A stretch of DNA of 64,000 nt from Anas platyrhynchos (taxonomy: Eukaryota > Chordata > Aves > Anseriformes > Anatidae), in NCBI RefSeq assembly GCF_047663525.1, contig NC_092588.1:146709501-146773500 (forward strand), given 5' to 3'. The notes under the pieces were generated by a model, which had not been told where the DNA came from, did no database searches, and saw only the letters and a program-made list of their open reading frames with translations. The translations under genes and the position numbers were made by a program. Shown here piece after piece: positions 1-10,140 of this stretch; position 1 is the stretch's first letter, and every line of letters starts with the position of its first letter.

Positions 1-28
1 CACTTTTTATTTATTTATTTATTTATTT
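1..28. repeat. (TTTA)n microsatellite at window edge
   Basis: About five tandem copies of a TTTA tetranucleotide sit at the very start of the window, followed by a G-rich stretch to about position 65. The array may continue upstream outside the window. Confidence 0.85.
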
Positions 29-65
29 GTGGAGGGGAGGGCGGAGGGGGTAGGGAATGGGGGGA

Positions 66-3000
66 GTTGGAGGGAAGTGCATTGGTTCAACTTACTGGAA
101 AGCAGTTCAAACACTTCCTCATGCTGGTGTAGTAGTCACTAATCCATGCTCATACAGAGTATATACTGATGAGGCTCTATGACATCTCATGTGACCCAGG
201 GCAACAGGAAGAAAAATGGCAATGTTCCCACAGAATACTTCATATTCATTATTATTCAGAAAGATTTCTGAATTTTGCTCTGGATGGATGTAGAATTTCT
301 AATGCAGTGTATTAGAGTGGAAATGATTATTTACAATTTATTTGTACGTGAAGGTTCAGGTTAAGAAAGGAATTATTTCAACTAGAATCTGGATAAATAC
401 CAAATCATACTGGATAGTAAACTGGAGAAATATTAAATTTTGTTCTAGAAACAAGCAAAAGAAACTCTACAGTCTCCTAATCAGAGTGCAGGTACAAAGC
501 AACAACTGGCCAAAGTCACTGAAGAACCTTTAACTGTACCCATCTACACAGAATTTCAGAAAGGTTGAATGTAAACAGAATATCTAGTGTATCCTTGAAA
601 TGAACCAAGAAAATTATATTTTGAAACTATATCTGGCAAAATTTTCAAGAAGCCAGTTGAAAGAAGTCCTCCAAAGGCACAGAAACACACACATACAAAT
701 ATTTCATTTCATTGTGATGCACAAGAAAATAACATCAAAACAGATATTGTTAAAAATAATATATATGCATTTAAGGCAATATTCACAAAGGCAAGGTGTC
801 TCAGTGTCTTTCTAAAGGAAAATGATGACAAGTTCCTTGCTGATAACAGGGACTGAGACAGTAGTCTGACATCTAGGAAAGAAAAATTTCTCTGCAATTA
901 TTTATTTTTTTCTCTGAACATAAGTAGACATGGGGGCAAGATGAACTTTCATATAGTACTTGTGCATATCATTTGGAAATAAAAACTCTACAGGCTTTCA
1001 ACTGTGAAACGTAAGAAATACCATGCACCATACAGAAGGGATTTCAAGTTGGAGACTGCTTTTTCTTTCCATTTCCTCTCTGAACTGGGGGGCCATTGGC
1101 AGTGATTACTTGCAACTCATGAACAAAGGACACATCTCCTCATTAATGCTATTTCAGACTTATGTAACATATTGGTAGAGATATATGTAACATTTATGTG
1201 ATGACTTCAGCAGCAAGCAGAGATTTATCTGAATGAACGTAGACCTAGTCACCCTAAGTTCTCTTTACATCTGTTGAATATTGAGTCTGAATAATAAGTT
1301 GCATCTGAGACACAATTTATTTATCTTAAAATAAATGCTTAAAACAGATTAAATTAATCATGTTTTACAACCAAATTGACTACAAAGACGGTTTAAAATG
1401 TAGTCATCTGCATGTAAGTGTGTAAAGTTAGGTTATGAAAATCTTTCTTGGCACCAAGCATTATCTTTTTATTCATCATCTTTGCACATTCAGTAAATGA
1501 TTACTTATGTGGTAAGCTTCTTGGGATTTTTCCTCCTCTCTTGGATTTGCTTTAAATATAAGCTGGACATGGATGACTTCTATTTATCAAGAGCACATGT
1601 GGAATTCTGGCAGTTATATATACATATATTTTTATTTATTTTTCTGGAAAAGTGAGCTATTTAGGGAAGTTTGCTACTATTGCTTAACGGAACATATATG
1701 TGACATATACATATATATATATAAAAGCTGTGATTTGGCTTCTCTCTTCCATCATGCCAACAAGAAGGGCTGTGAAAATTATTGCTGTTCTAAATCCTAG
1801 TGAGTTGGATGTGACAAGTTTCCTCAAAATGCTCTCCAGTCATTTCAAACAGGGATTCTGCCAGCCCTCAAGTTCATACAGATGATGTACTACTGTCTGC
1901 TCTGGGTATCAAAACTGGCTATCAGTCATGCAGCAGTCAAAATTTGAACTGGACACTACAGGAAAAGGAGAGGAAACATAGCCATCCATAACACTTCTCA
2001 ATAATAATCCTGATAGTAATACATTTTGAAGTTGAAATGCCTTTGTCTTCACCGTGACAGTGGGGGGTAATGTTGAGTCTCAAAAGCTCTGTGTTGTGTA
2101 CTGATATACATGTAACTTCTTAATTTAAGTCATCAGTAATTTTGTGCAAAATATATACAATATTAATGCTGGCTTTGCCCACACTTACAAGAATATTACA
2201 CAGAAAAGCACCTTTTTAAACTAGAAAGGATGTTTTAATGAATTTGGTAGTGAAGTGAGAATTTGACAGACTTTCAAACCCTGTAAATTTAAGATATACA
2301 TTTATTTAAAATTAGGATAATATTTCCCTGCTTTACAGGAAGACTCTAATGATAACCAATTGATAGTGTAAAATAATGAGAAACATCATAGGAATCCAGT
2401 GAATGTGTGGGACTATGCCTTAATTTTACAGTATTGTTCACAAAATCAAGATCACATCTATTAAATTGTTTCTCTTACTATTGCTTTTATGAGAGTTTCA
2501 TTTTGTCAAGAATTCCTTACCTGAGGGATGCGTTTTTAAAAAGCGATTGTCCCACTCCAATTATGATTACTGAAAAAGTTTTTTTTTTTTTAATTTCCTG
2601 CCTTTAAGAAGACTGCATGGATAATATATGTATATATATTTATACACAGACTATACACTATTGCACTTAATATGACAAAAAAAACACTGTGATTGGCAGG
2701 ATTTCCTACAAGAGTAATATTAAACACACATGCTACCTGAATTTTCTCTAACAGTCTGTGATTTAAACTGATCCAGGTTAGGGAAGGCACAACATTTCCC
2801 AAAGAGTGCAGATTACAGTTTTGGCTCTCAGCCTATTTGCCCAATTTTCCTCTTGCAAGTCTTCAAAAGTAAACACATTTCTAAAAGTACATAGTTGAAC
2901 AGGGCAGTCCTGAATGATTGATGCTTTTGCAAGATCAGAGCAAACAGTTACTAACAGAGCAGCCAGGAGAAAGGAAGTACAAGAGGATGGGATCTGCAAA

Positions 3001-3574
3001 AGCATATTGAGTAATGCTTATTGATACATATAGGAATGGATACATAAAGACATTTAAAGATGGAGTTGCAGTTTGAATTATTCAGTATAGAGGTATGGCT
3101 GACTACTCAAGTTATGAAAGAAAGAAGGTGAAGATGGAAGAGAATAACTCATCTTTACTGGAAAACTGAAGAGTTTGAAATAGTGATACAAGAGTGGGAG
3201 AGAAGAAGGAAAAATCATGGAAGGTATGAAGGAAGAGGAAAATACAATAGCCAAGATTAGAGCTAAAATTGGAGAAAAAAAAAAAATCAAGTTTTCTTGA
3301 AAACTTTAGCAGTTAAATTAAGAATGAAACAGGAAGATTTTGCTATATAAGCACACCCCAAAAGCATACAATTATAATATGATAACACTGATTTAATGTG
3401 AATATTTCTGATTAGTTGTGTTGTTTTGAGTGACTACCTAAAAATATGCTTTCTTTGGAAAAATCAGTTATAATATAATGATGCAATTTTACCATAACCC
3501 CATAGTCTTTCACTCCCTGCGTGCTACTGGAAAAGTACATATTGTAGTTTGGAAGTCTACAAAAGGAAAAGTTG
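66..3574. other. AT-rich intergenic DNA, no gene seen
   Basis: I see no recognisable gene or transposon here. Open frames are all below 85 codons, overlap on both strands and lack any domain. Short TA-rich runs occur near 1,615-1,725 and 2,625-2,645. The 3,080-3,300 stretch is purine-biased on the plus strand but broken by many pyrimidines. Confidence 0.7.
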
Positions 3575-3769
3575 GGGGCAGGAGGGATGAGCTCCCCAGG
3601 GAAGTGGTCACTGCACCGAGCCTGACTGAATTTAAGAAGAGATTGGACTGTGCGCTTAGTCACATGGTCTGAACTTTTGGGTAGACCTGTGCGGTGTCAA
3701 GAGTTGGACCTGATGATCCTTAAGGGTCCCTTCCAACTCAGGATATTCTATGATTCTATGATTCTATGA
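3575..3769 (+). mobile_element. CR1 LINE, 3' end fragment
   Basis: This is a severely 5'-truncated CR1 retrotransposon keeping about 195 bp of the 3' untranslated region. The plus strand carries the usual CR1 tail order: a 'cccagggaagtggt' block, then 'ggacctgatgatcctt' followed by 'aagggtcccttccaact', and finally three copies of the octamer ATTCTATG at about 3,744-3,769. That octamer is where CR1 reverse transcription starts, so a short 3' fragment ending in it is the normal form of a dead CR1. No coding part is left. Confidence 0.9.
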
Positions 3770-4764
3770 GTGCCACTGCAGGAAGCTCCAGACCTGCAGC
3801 AGTCAGTGGACATATTTGAAGAACTGATGACATTTAATGCACTCCAGTGATTTTAAAAGCAAAATCAAATTTCTCTTTAGAAGAATCTTTATGAACTGAG
3901 GAGGATTTATTTAGAGACAGCATGATCACAATCAAATGCAGTGAAATCTTCATTTCTCCCTCTCTCTCTGCTTGATTAATAATAGTACAATGTCAAGTAG
4001 AAAATGGAAATAGTCTTGTTCTGCACTGCACCTCTCTGTCTTTTCCAAGCAGAAGAAATATGTTAAGATGCTTTGGGAGAACAAGATTCACTTTTTACTT
4101 GTGTCTGCCTTTCACATTGAAGTAATGACCTGGTCTTCCCTCTTGCAGCACCCATTAAGCACAAAGAGCATCAGTTCCCTAAACTACCATGCACAGGTGT
4201 ATAGTTGTATTATCCTTTCATGCAATTTTGGATTGGACATTAGATTTCCTGTGTTATGTTAAAGAATACCAGAGACCTCTGTTAAAAAGCTACTAAGGAG
4301 TATACTACGGAGTAAAGTTTGGTTCAAGATAACTCTATCCTGAGATTCTTCAACTGTATTCCAGGTGTTTTTCTTCCTGATTTATTTATAGAATAAAATA
4401 TTCTTGCAGGAAATGGCCTGTGCTGATCTATACAGTCATATAGATGTCTTGTTGGCAGAAGCTGCAGTTACAACTGTTGTGATAAAATGTTTGCTGCAGT
4501 AATGTTTCTCAAATAAGATGATTTAAATCCATTCTTCTCTGTCATTCATATTTGCATTTAACTGCTGGAGAACAAATGAAAACGTATTTTATGGTGTTTC
4601 TTGATCAAATCACAGGCTTCAAGCAAGCTTTTATTCCAATGATTCAAAAAATCTGTTCCTTCATAACCATGTAACTAAACTGTATAAAACTATCAATGGA
4701 AAAGGGTTTTCCTCCTTGACAAATATAGAAAATACCAATAGGAAAATATTGTTCTTTTTCTAAG

Positions 4765-4854
4765 CTTTCTTCTTTTTTCCTTTTTTTCCCTTTTTTTCCC
4801 TTTTTCCCTTTTTCCTCTTTTCCTCTTCCTCTTCCTTTTCCCCTTCCTTCCTTT
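4765..4854. repeat. 90-nt uninterrupted pyrimidine tract
   Basis: The plus strand is only C and T for about 90 bases, built from loosely repeated T5-7/C2-4 blocks such as TTTTTTTCCC. The complementary strand is pure purine. Such tracts with partial mirror symmetry can adopt intramolecular triplex (H-DNA) structure; that property is inferred from composition. Confidence 0.85.
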
Positions 4855-5822
4855 GCCAAGTCTCAGCTTCACGGAAAAATGCAGGCAAACAAAAAACAAA
4901 TACAGCCCATGCTGTCATGCTTTTATAACTTACTAGAAGGCTAATTGGGCTTCTATGTGGCCTTGAGGCTACAACTATTCATATGCTGGAAAGCCTGACA
5001 GGAGTATTCTCAGGAGGCCACATCTGTGTGAGCGGGAATGGACTGGAGCCACACTCCCACACAACAGGAATTCCATCAGAAGAATGTACTCTGCATGGAA
5101 GGAGAAAAATAAAATAAAATGTTTGGTGGATCACTACGGAAAACTAGATACATTATCACCGCCAAAGTACAGAAAACAGTACAGTTTGTGACTATGACTC
5201 AAAATGACTAAAGCAGAAGTCTTTAAATGATGTTGATAAAGCAGGAAAGTATATAAACGGGGAGAAACATGCTTTAAAAAATGATCTAAAAAATGATCTT
5301 TTTGCATCACTGGGAAATATAACTATAGTTTATTCCATGCCTGCAGTGCATTGAGGTCACAGAAACTAGAAAAAAATTGTGCTGCTTAATGAGCAAGTTA
5401 CTGTAAATTTTGTTTTTCTCAAAATTTCAAAACTGCAAGCAATCTACCTGTTTCAAGATATTTTTTTTTTCCTCTGTGATCCCTTGAAATTGTAATGGCA
5501 CAGAAAGGGACATTATATGGGTGCACATGTAAATGTAAATGAACTTGCTTTTTTGTTTTCTCTTACTAGCTGTCAAGATTATCAGTATACATACTGCATA
5601 TCTGCAACATGTTGTGCCACATGCAGTCTACAGCCATAGTTTAAGCTTAGACTGTTACTGGATTAAGGTTTACGTGCATATTGCAGAATAATTCTTCTTG
5701 AAACAGCTAAATTATTCTGGGATTTATAAACTGCATATAGTTTGCCAGAATCCATAATTTCTGCAATATCATCCCAGAGAAGAAGAAAAATCAAAAAAGA
5801 AAACAGAAAAGAAAATAAAGGG

Positions 5823-5850
5823 AAAAAAAAAAAAAAAAAAAAAAAAAAAA
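5823..5850. repeat. poly(A) run, 28 nt
   Basis: Twenty-eight consecutive A residues follow an A-rich, G-interrupted stretch (about 5,783-5,822). No retropseudogene body or target-site duplication is visible beside it, so I call it a simple repeat, not a retrotransposed tail. Confidence 0.9.
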
Positions 5851-7109
5851 GAATAAATGCAGCAATGTTGCAATGTTCCTTGTAAAAGAGGTTACTGGAT
5901 TCACTGTAAAATCTTTATTAAGGTAGTTCTGTTGTGTGGCGTATAATCTAAAAAAATGCTATTTCATTATGGAAGAGAGAACAGTATATCTCTGTTTTGC
6001 AGGCTATAGTCTCTCTATTTTTACTCAGTGTTATCACGTATTATTTAGTGCAACACCTTAGTCACAACAAGAAAGAGAGTTTTGAAATCCATAAGGATTT
6101 GGCCATTTAAAAATTGACGATGGGAGACAGCATTTACACATGGCTTTTATAGAGTTCTTTAACATGGCAAACAGAAGATTATTGGATAAAAACTCTATCA
6201 GTAAAAAACGTATTGGCCAGTTGTGGGTTTATTTTCCTCTACTTGTTAACAGAAGTGCAAACATCCTGGAAAATATTGTTCTGTACCTTGTGACTGTGTA
6301 TATTGTACATTTTATTATCCTGTTCTTTTGGCTGGTAGCTTGAAACAGATGGGACTACTAGAAAATAAATATTGAACCCAGCAAGCCAGTAGCTAATGTT
6401 TGAAATCATATTTAGTGAAAGTATAATGGCATTTATGCCATTGATAGTGATATAAAACTTATGCCTACATGCCTATAACATTTCTACCTAGCCTTCAATT
6501 TTCATTTTTTCATAACTTTATGGAAATGTTCCTTTTGTAGCTAACAGTTTTCTTACTTTGTTGACCTTGAATATATTCTTGATGGAAGGTTAGAATAGAA
6601 GGAAAAATCTTTTCATCTCTTTTAAAGAATTATGCAGATAGAAAAATAAGCTTTCCTTCTTCATTTTTTCTGTTTTTCCATTCCTCAGAAATTACTCTCT
6701 TAAAATTAAAAATTAATTAAATAAATAGCACACTCACGGAAATGAAAAAAAAAAAAAGAAAAAATGAAAAAAAAAAAGAAATAAAAGCAACTAAATGTCA
6801 TAATTAAATCAAGTTTTAAATCACTGAAATTCTTATTCTGACCCTCAGTGGGTCAAACAAAAAGACAGGTACATTGGCAAGGCCAGCTGAAATAAAACAT
6901 ATGGCTACAGTTAACCCACCATAGATAAATGAATTTACTTATTGAGCTTATTTGAGTAAAAGAGCTTGTTAAGCTTCCTTCCATTTGAGAATATTAAGGT
7001 GCACCTCCTTTGCAACAATCAAGCTTAGGAGGTTTGTGTACTGTTAAGGTTTTGTATTTGTGAAGGAGAAGTTGTGAATGGTTTACTAAAACAATTACAG
7101 ATTATTTGA

Positions 7110-7113
<4 letters not shown>

Positions 7114-7141
<28 letters not shown>
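7114..7141. repeat. poly(T) run, 28 nt
   Basis: Twenty-eight consecutive T residues lie about 110 bp upstream of the CR1 fragment that begins near 7,255. The run could be the tail of a minus-strand retro-insert, but no such body is recognisable beside it. Confidence 0.9.
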
Positions 7142-7254
7142 CTTGGTGGCATATGCTGCTACCTCAAGGAAGTGAGTTTCACACTATCAAAGCATTGTAT
7201 CATTCAGATTTACATTCTCCCTGGTTGCAAGGCCATGGGATGCAACTCTCATAT

Positions 7255-7981
7255 AGGTCATGTGGGACCTGGACAGGTTAGAGAAGTGAGCAGTAACCCA
7301 GTGGAGAGAGACTTGGGGATTCTGGTGGACAAAAAGCTCAACAAGAGCGAGCAGTAAACGTGTGCAGCCCAGAAGGACAACTGCATCCTGGGCTGCATCA
7401 ACAGAGGGGTGGCCAGCAGGGGAGGGAGGTGATTGTGTCCCTCTGCTCTGCCCTTGTGAGGCCCCACTCGGAGTACTGCGTCTAGGTCTGGGGACTCCAG
7501 CATAAGAAAGATCCATTAGAGTGAGTCCAGAGGAGGGCTACAAAGATGATCAGAGGGCTGAAGCACCTCTCCTAAGAAGAAAGTCTGAGAGAGCTCATCA
7601 TCTTCACCCTGGATAAGGCTCCGGTGAGACCTCATTGCAGCCTTTCAATACTTAAAGGGTTCTTATAAAAAGGATGGAGAGGGACTCTTTACTTGTGTAG
7701 ATAATTCTAGGACAAGGGGGAATGGTTTTAAACTGAAAGAGGGGACATTTAGATTGGATGTTAGAAAGAAGTTCTTTACTCAGAAGGTGGTGAGGCACTG
7801 GAACAGGTTGCCCAGAGAAGCTGTGGATACCCCCTCCCTGGAAGTGTTCAAGGCCACGCTGGATGCAGCTTTGAGCAACCAGGTCTGGTGGGAGGTGTCC
7901 CTGCCCATGGCAGGTGGGTGGGAATCTTAGTCTTTGAGGTCCCTTTCAAGCAAATCAGTCTATGATTCCGTGATTGTGTGA
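7255..7981 (+). mobile_element. CR1 LINE, 3' part (ORF2 C-terminus plus 3'UTR)
   Basis: The fragment starts in the coding sequence downstream of the reverse transcriptase, where the plus strand reads RDLGILVDKKLN at about 7,306-7,341. This is the CR1 counterpart of the segment that ends LGVLV in the other copies here. It continues through the characteristic stretches for 'ILGCINRGVASR', 'RPHSEYCV*VW' (stop included) and 'ESRGGLQR*SEG'. It then enters the 3'UTR ('gaggcactggaacaggttgcccagagaagctg' region at 7,790) and ends in a decayed octamer tail (TATGATTCCGTGATTGTG). Stops and frameshifts are frequent, so it is dead. The upstream edge is uncertain by some tens of bases. Confidence 0.88.
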
Positions 7982-8081
7982 TAATGAGCGTGAATTGAAA
8001 GGAATTTTGAGGTAGTAACAATCCGTAATTTTGCAGCAAATACAGCCTCGAATTGTAGGTTCCACAGCCTTCTCCATACAC

Positions 8082-8519
8082 CTTTGGCAGGGGGTAAATC
8101 CTGGCTAGGACTTATCCTGGATCACAAAGCGATGAGAAAAGTCAACAGGACAGGTTTTGCTTCTCCAGTCTGGGCCTGCACCAAATGAAATGCGATGATA
8201 CTGGTGGCCACGCCCAGGCCCAGAAAAGGCAGCCCTAATGGAGTACTGAGGAATAGGAGCACCGTGAGTAGGGCCAGCAGCCTGGGCATGGTGAGGCAGG
8301 TTGCGCAGCCCTGCATGTGGGAGGCTGCAGGGAGGGTGCTTCTTTGAAAGAGGCTGTTCTGATGCTGCAGGGGGAGGCCCAAGTGCAGACTTGGCCTGCT
8401 CGGTGACCATTGGCACTGGCTGGGGGCACTTCTCCTGCCTGGGCCTCACAGCCTGATGGTGGGCACTCGGACTTGAGCAGAGGCTGCAGCTCCCTTGGGG
8501 GCCTGCACCGTCTGCCCCA
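8082..8519. other. GC-rich unassigned stretch
   Basis: This segment is much richer in G and C than the surrounding DNA and contains overlapping frames on both strands (for example 144 codons on minus, 8,105-8,539). CpG is not abundant, so it does not look like a CpG island. One minus-strand frame (8,122-8,382) ends with a strongly hydrophobic C-terminal half, discussed as a finding. I do not recognise a family. It may belong to the same old insertion as the gag-like relic just downstream. Confidence 0.4.
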
Positions 8520-9085
8520 GCAGTGGCCGACACCTCCACCCAGATGGGGCTGCTTCAGGGGGTGGCCTCCAAGTGCAGCAAGTGCCTCAGCCTCTCTCCT
8601 TAAGAGAAGGGGTCTGTTTAAGGTGAAACAACTACTTAAGAACACCACCCAGAAATCTGCCCCAGGCCAGGACAGTTATGAGTGGCAGGGAGTGTGGGAG
8701 GACATGGGCAGGCACCTGGAGCAGTGGGCACCTCTGGTATTTTGGAACTTCACCCCTGAACAAGTGCTGAAGCCTAAAAAGCTGGTAGAATGCTTGCAAC
8801 AGGTGTGTCTTCACCCTTGTCATTCCAAAGAAACTACCACAAAGAAAATGTGGCTTGGCCTATGATTACTGAGCTGCAATCAACAAAACTCCAAGCCCTG
8901 TGCCGGGCCCCATGGCTGGGCCAGAGAACCAACCTGTGCCAGTATCAGTCGCCCCTATATGCAATGAATGCATAAAGTCAGGTTGTTTAGAAAGGCACTC
9001 CTGCACAAAAAGGGAGGAAGAAGGGGAACAGGCAGGCTACTCCAAAGCTGGGCCATCATGGGAACAAGGTATTTCGGAACAGCAT
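8520..9085 (+). pseudogene. possible endogenous retrovirus gag-like relic
   Basis: The plus strand carries a broken protein-like region across at least two frames. In order it shows a Trp-rich helix-like part (8,680-8,760, with VWEDMGRHLEQW and PLVFWN), a segment ending in KKLVECLQQV and HSKET (8,770-8,835), a Pro-rich linker (ENQPVPVSVAPI, 8,924-8,959) and an acidic REEEGEQ-type stretch (about 9,013-9,035). This order and texture resemble a gag-like protein I associate with avian endogenous retroviruses. The impression comes from family memory and is not a database match. Stops and frame changes make it non-functional. No LTR, primer-binding site, protease or polymerase was found next to it. 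The alternative is an unrelated processed pseudogene. Confidence 0.35.
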
Positions 9086-10013
9086 TGGAGCATTTCCTGC
9101 TGACTACACCAATTTTACTGTTGTGTTAAAGGGTACTTTTCAGAGGCAAACTTTTGACTGTTTGGGGCCCTGCCAAGGAATTTCACTGGGACAGTTTTGT
9201 GGAACTGAAAGCATTTAATAAGGTGTCAGATAGAAGTGATTTGGAATTGCTGTTTAGAAATACACTTACAATACAGCAATACTGCTAATGTATGACAGCA
9301 GTGCCAGGAGAACGGTCGCACAGGTATTTCTCACCAAAAGGTGAAAGCGCAGAATTTACCAAAAAGGCATCCCTCTCCTGGTGGAGGAGAAGCAGGACAG
9401 CCCATTAACTGCCTCTTCTAGCTCTCCAGTCTCTTCTTTCTGCCCCCAGTCTTTCCTAACTTTTCAGTCTTTACCTAATACATGCTGACTGGAACGCTTC
9501 TTCCTAACAGTTTTTCTACACTTTCCTCTTTTGTGTTATATCCCAGCCTGATCTTTTCCCTGTCCTGCGGTGATGTTGAGCATGATTTGGCTGGAGTGTT
9601 GAGTACTAGAGTCCTGTATGCCTAGCATGTACTTCATTAAGCTCTTTATCATATCCAGGGGGGGTAACTTTCATATTCTATAAATACTGTTTTAGTTCCT
9701 ATTTTACAATGGCACAAGCTGAAGGTTTCACTGCAGGCATCATGTCATTCAGGATTCTGTTCTTCTGGCAAAAGAGGACCGTCCTGCCTCCTCAAGACTC
9801 CCTCCTTTTGCAAGATCTCCTCCCAAGCTGACGGGCCTCCATCCACCAAGTCTGTAGAAGAGACAAGAGGAAGCAAGCTGCTCAGCTGCCCCCTTGCCAA
9901 AGGTCGGTGTTTACCAGTGACACCAATAGGCTGACCATTCTCCACAACAAGCCTCTTGCAGTAATTTTACAGCAGTCCTGGCAAACCGCTCAGGAAGGGC
10001 AAGAAGGAACATG
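9086..10013. other. unassigned sequence between gag-like relic and CR1 scrap
   Basis: Composition is intermediate. Stops are frequent in all frames, and a 66-codon minus-strand frame (9,745-9,945) has no recognisable domain. I see no terminal repeats or simple repeats. It may be the decayed remainder of the elements on either side. Confidence 0.5.
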
Positions 10014-10140
10014 CGGAGAAGTACAGGCCTAGCAGTGTGCCTATGGAACCAGGGAAGGTTCTGGAGTCAATTCTGCTGAGTGCCACCGCACGGCATGTCC
10101 ATGACCCCGCGGGAATCAGCCCCAGTCAGAATGGTTCCGT
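10014..10140 (+). mobile_element. CR1 LINE reverse-transcriptase scrap, left of array
   Basis: The plus strand matches the CR1 RT segment that runs from 'tacaggcct...agcag' through 'ccagggaaggtt' and 'gagtgccaccgcacggcatgt' to 'cagccccagtcagaatgg'. A piece of the same RT start is legible at 33,160-33,186 ('gaactacaggcctgtcagc'). The fragment has neither a 5' nor a 3' CR1 end. It stops abruptly where the tandem array begins, and its last 65 bp recur at the far side of the array (11,621-11,690). Confidence 0.7.

Larger units (their letters stand above)
3770..7113. other. AT-rich intergenic DNA with simple-sequence runs
   Basis: No gene or transposon is recognised. The stretch holds a pyrimidine tract at 4,765-4,854 and a 28-nt poly(A) at 5,823-5,850, listed separately, and A-rich runs at about 6,743-6,785. 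The open frames on the minus strand of the pyrimidine tract only read low-complexity Lys/Gly/Glu and are not genes. Confidence 0.7.

Noticed and set aside
1573-1885. Overlapping 61-75-codon frames as possible small genes
   Set aside because: They are Tyr/Ile-rich translations of TA-rich repeats, overlap in different frames and have no domain.
4644-4899. Lys/Arg/Gly/Glu-rich minus-strand frames as a basic protein
   Set aside because: They are simply the translation of the pyrimidine tract's complement.
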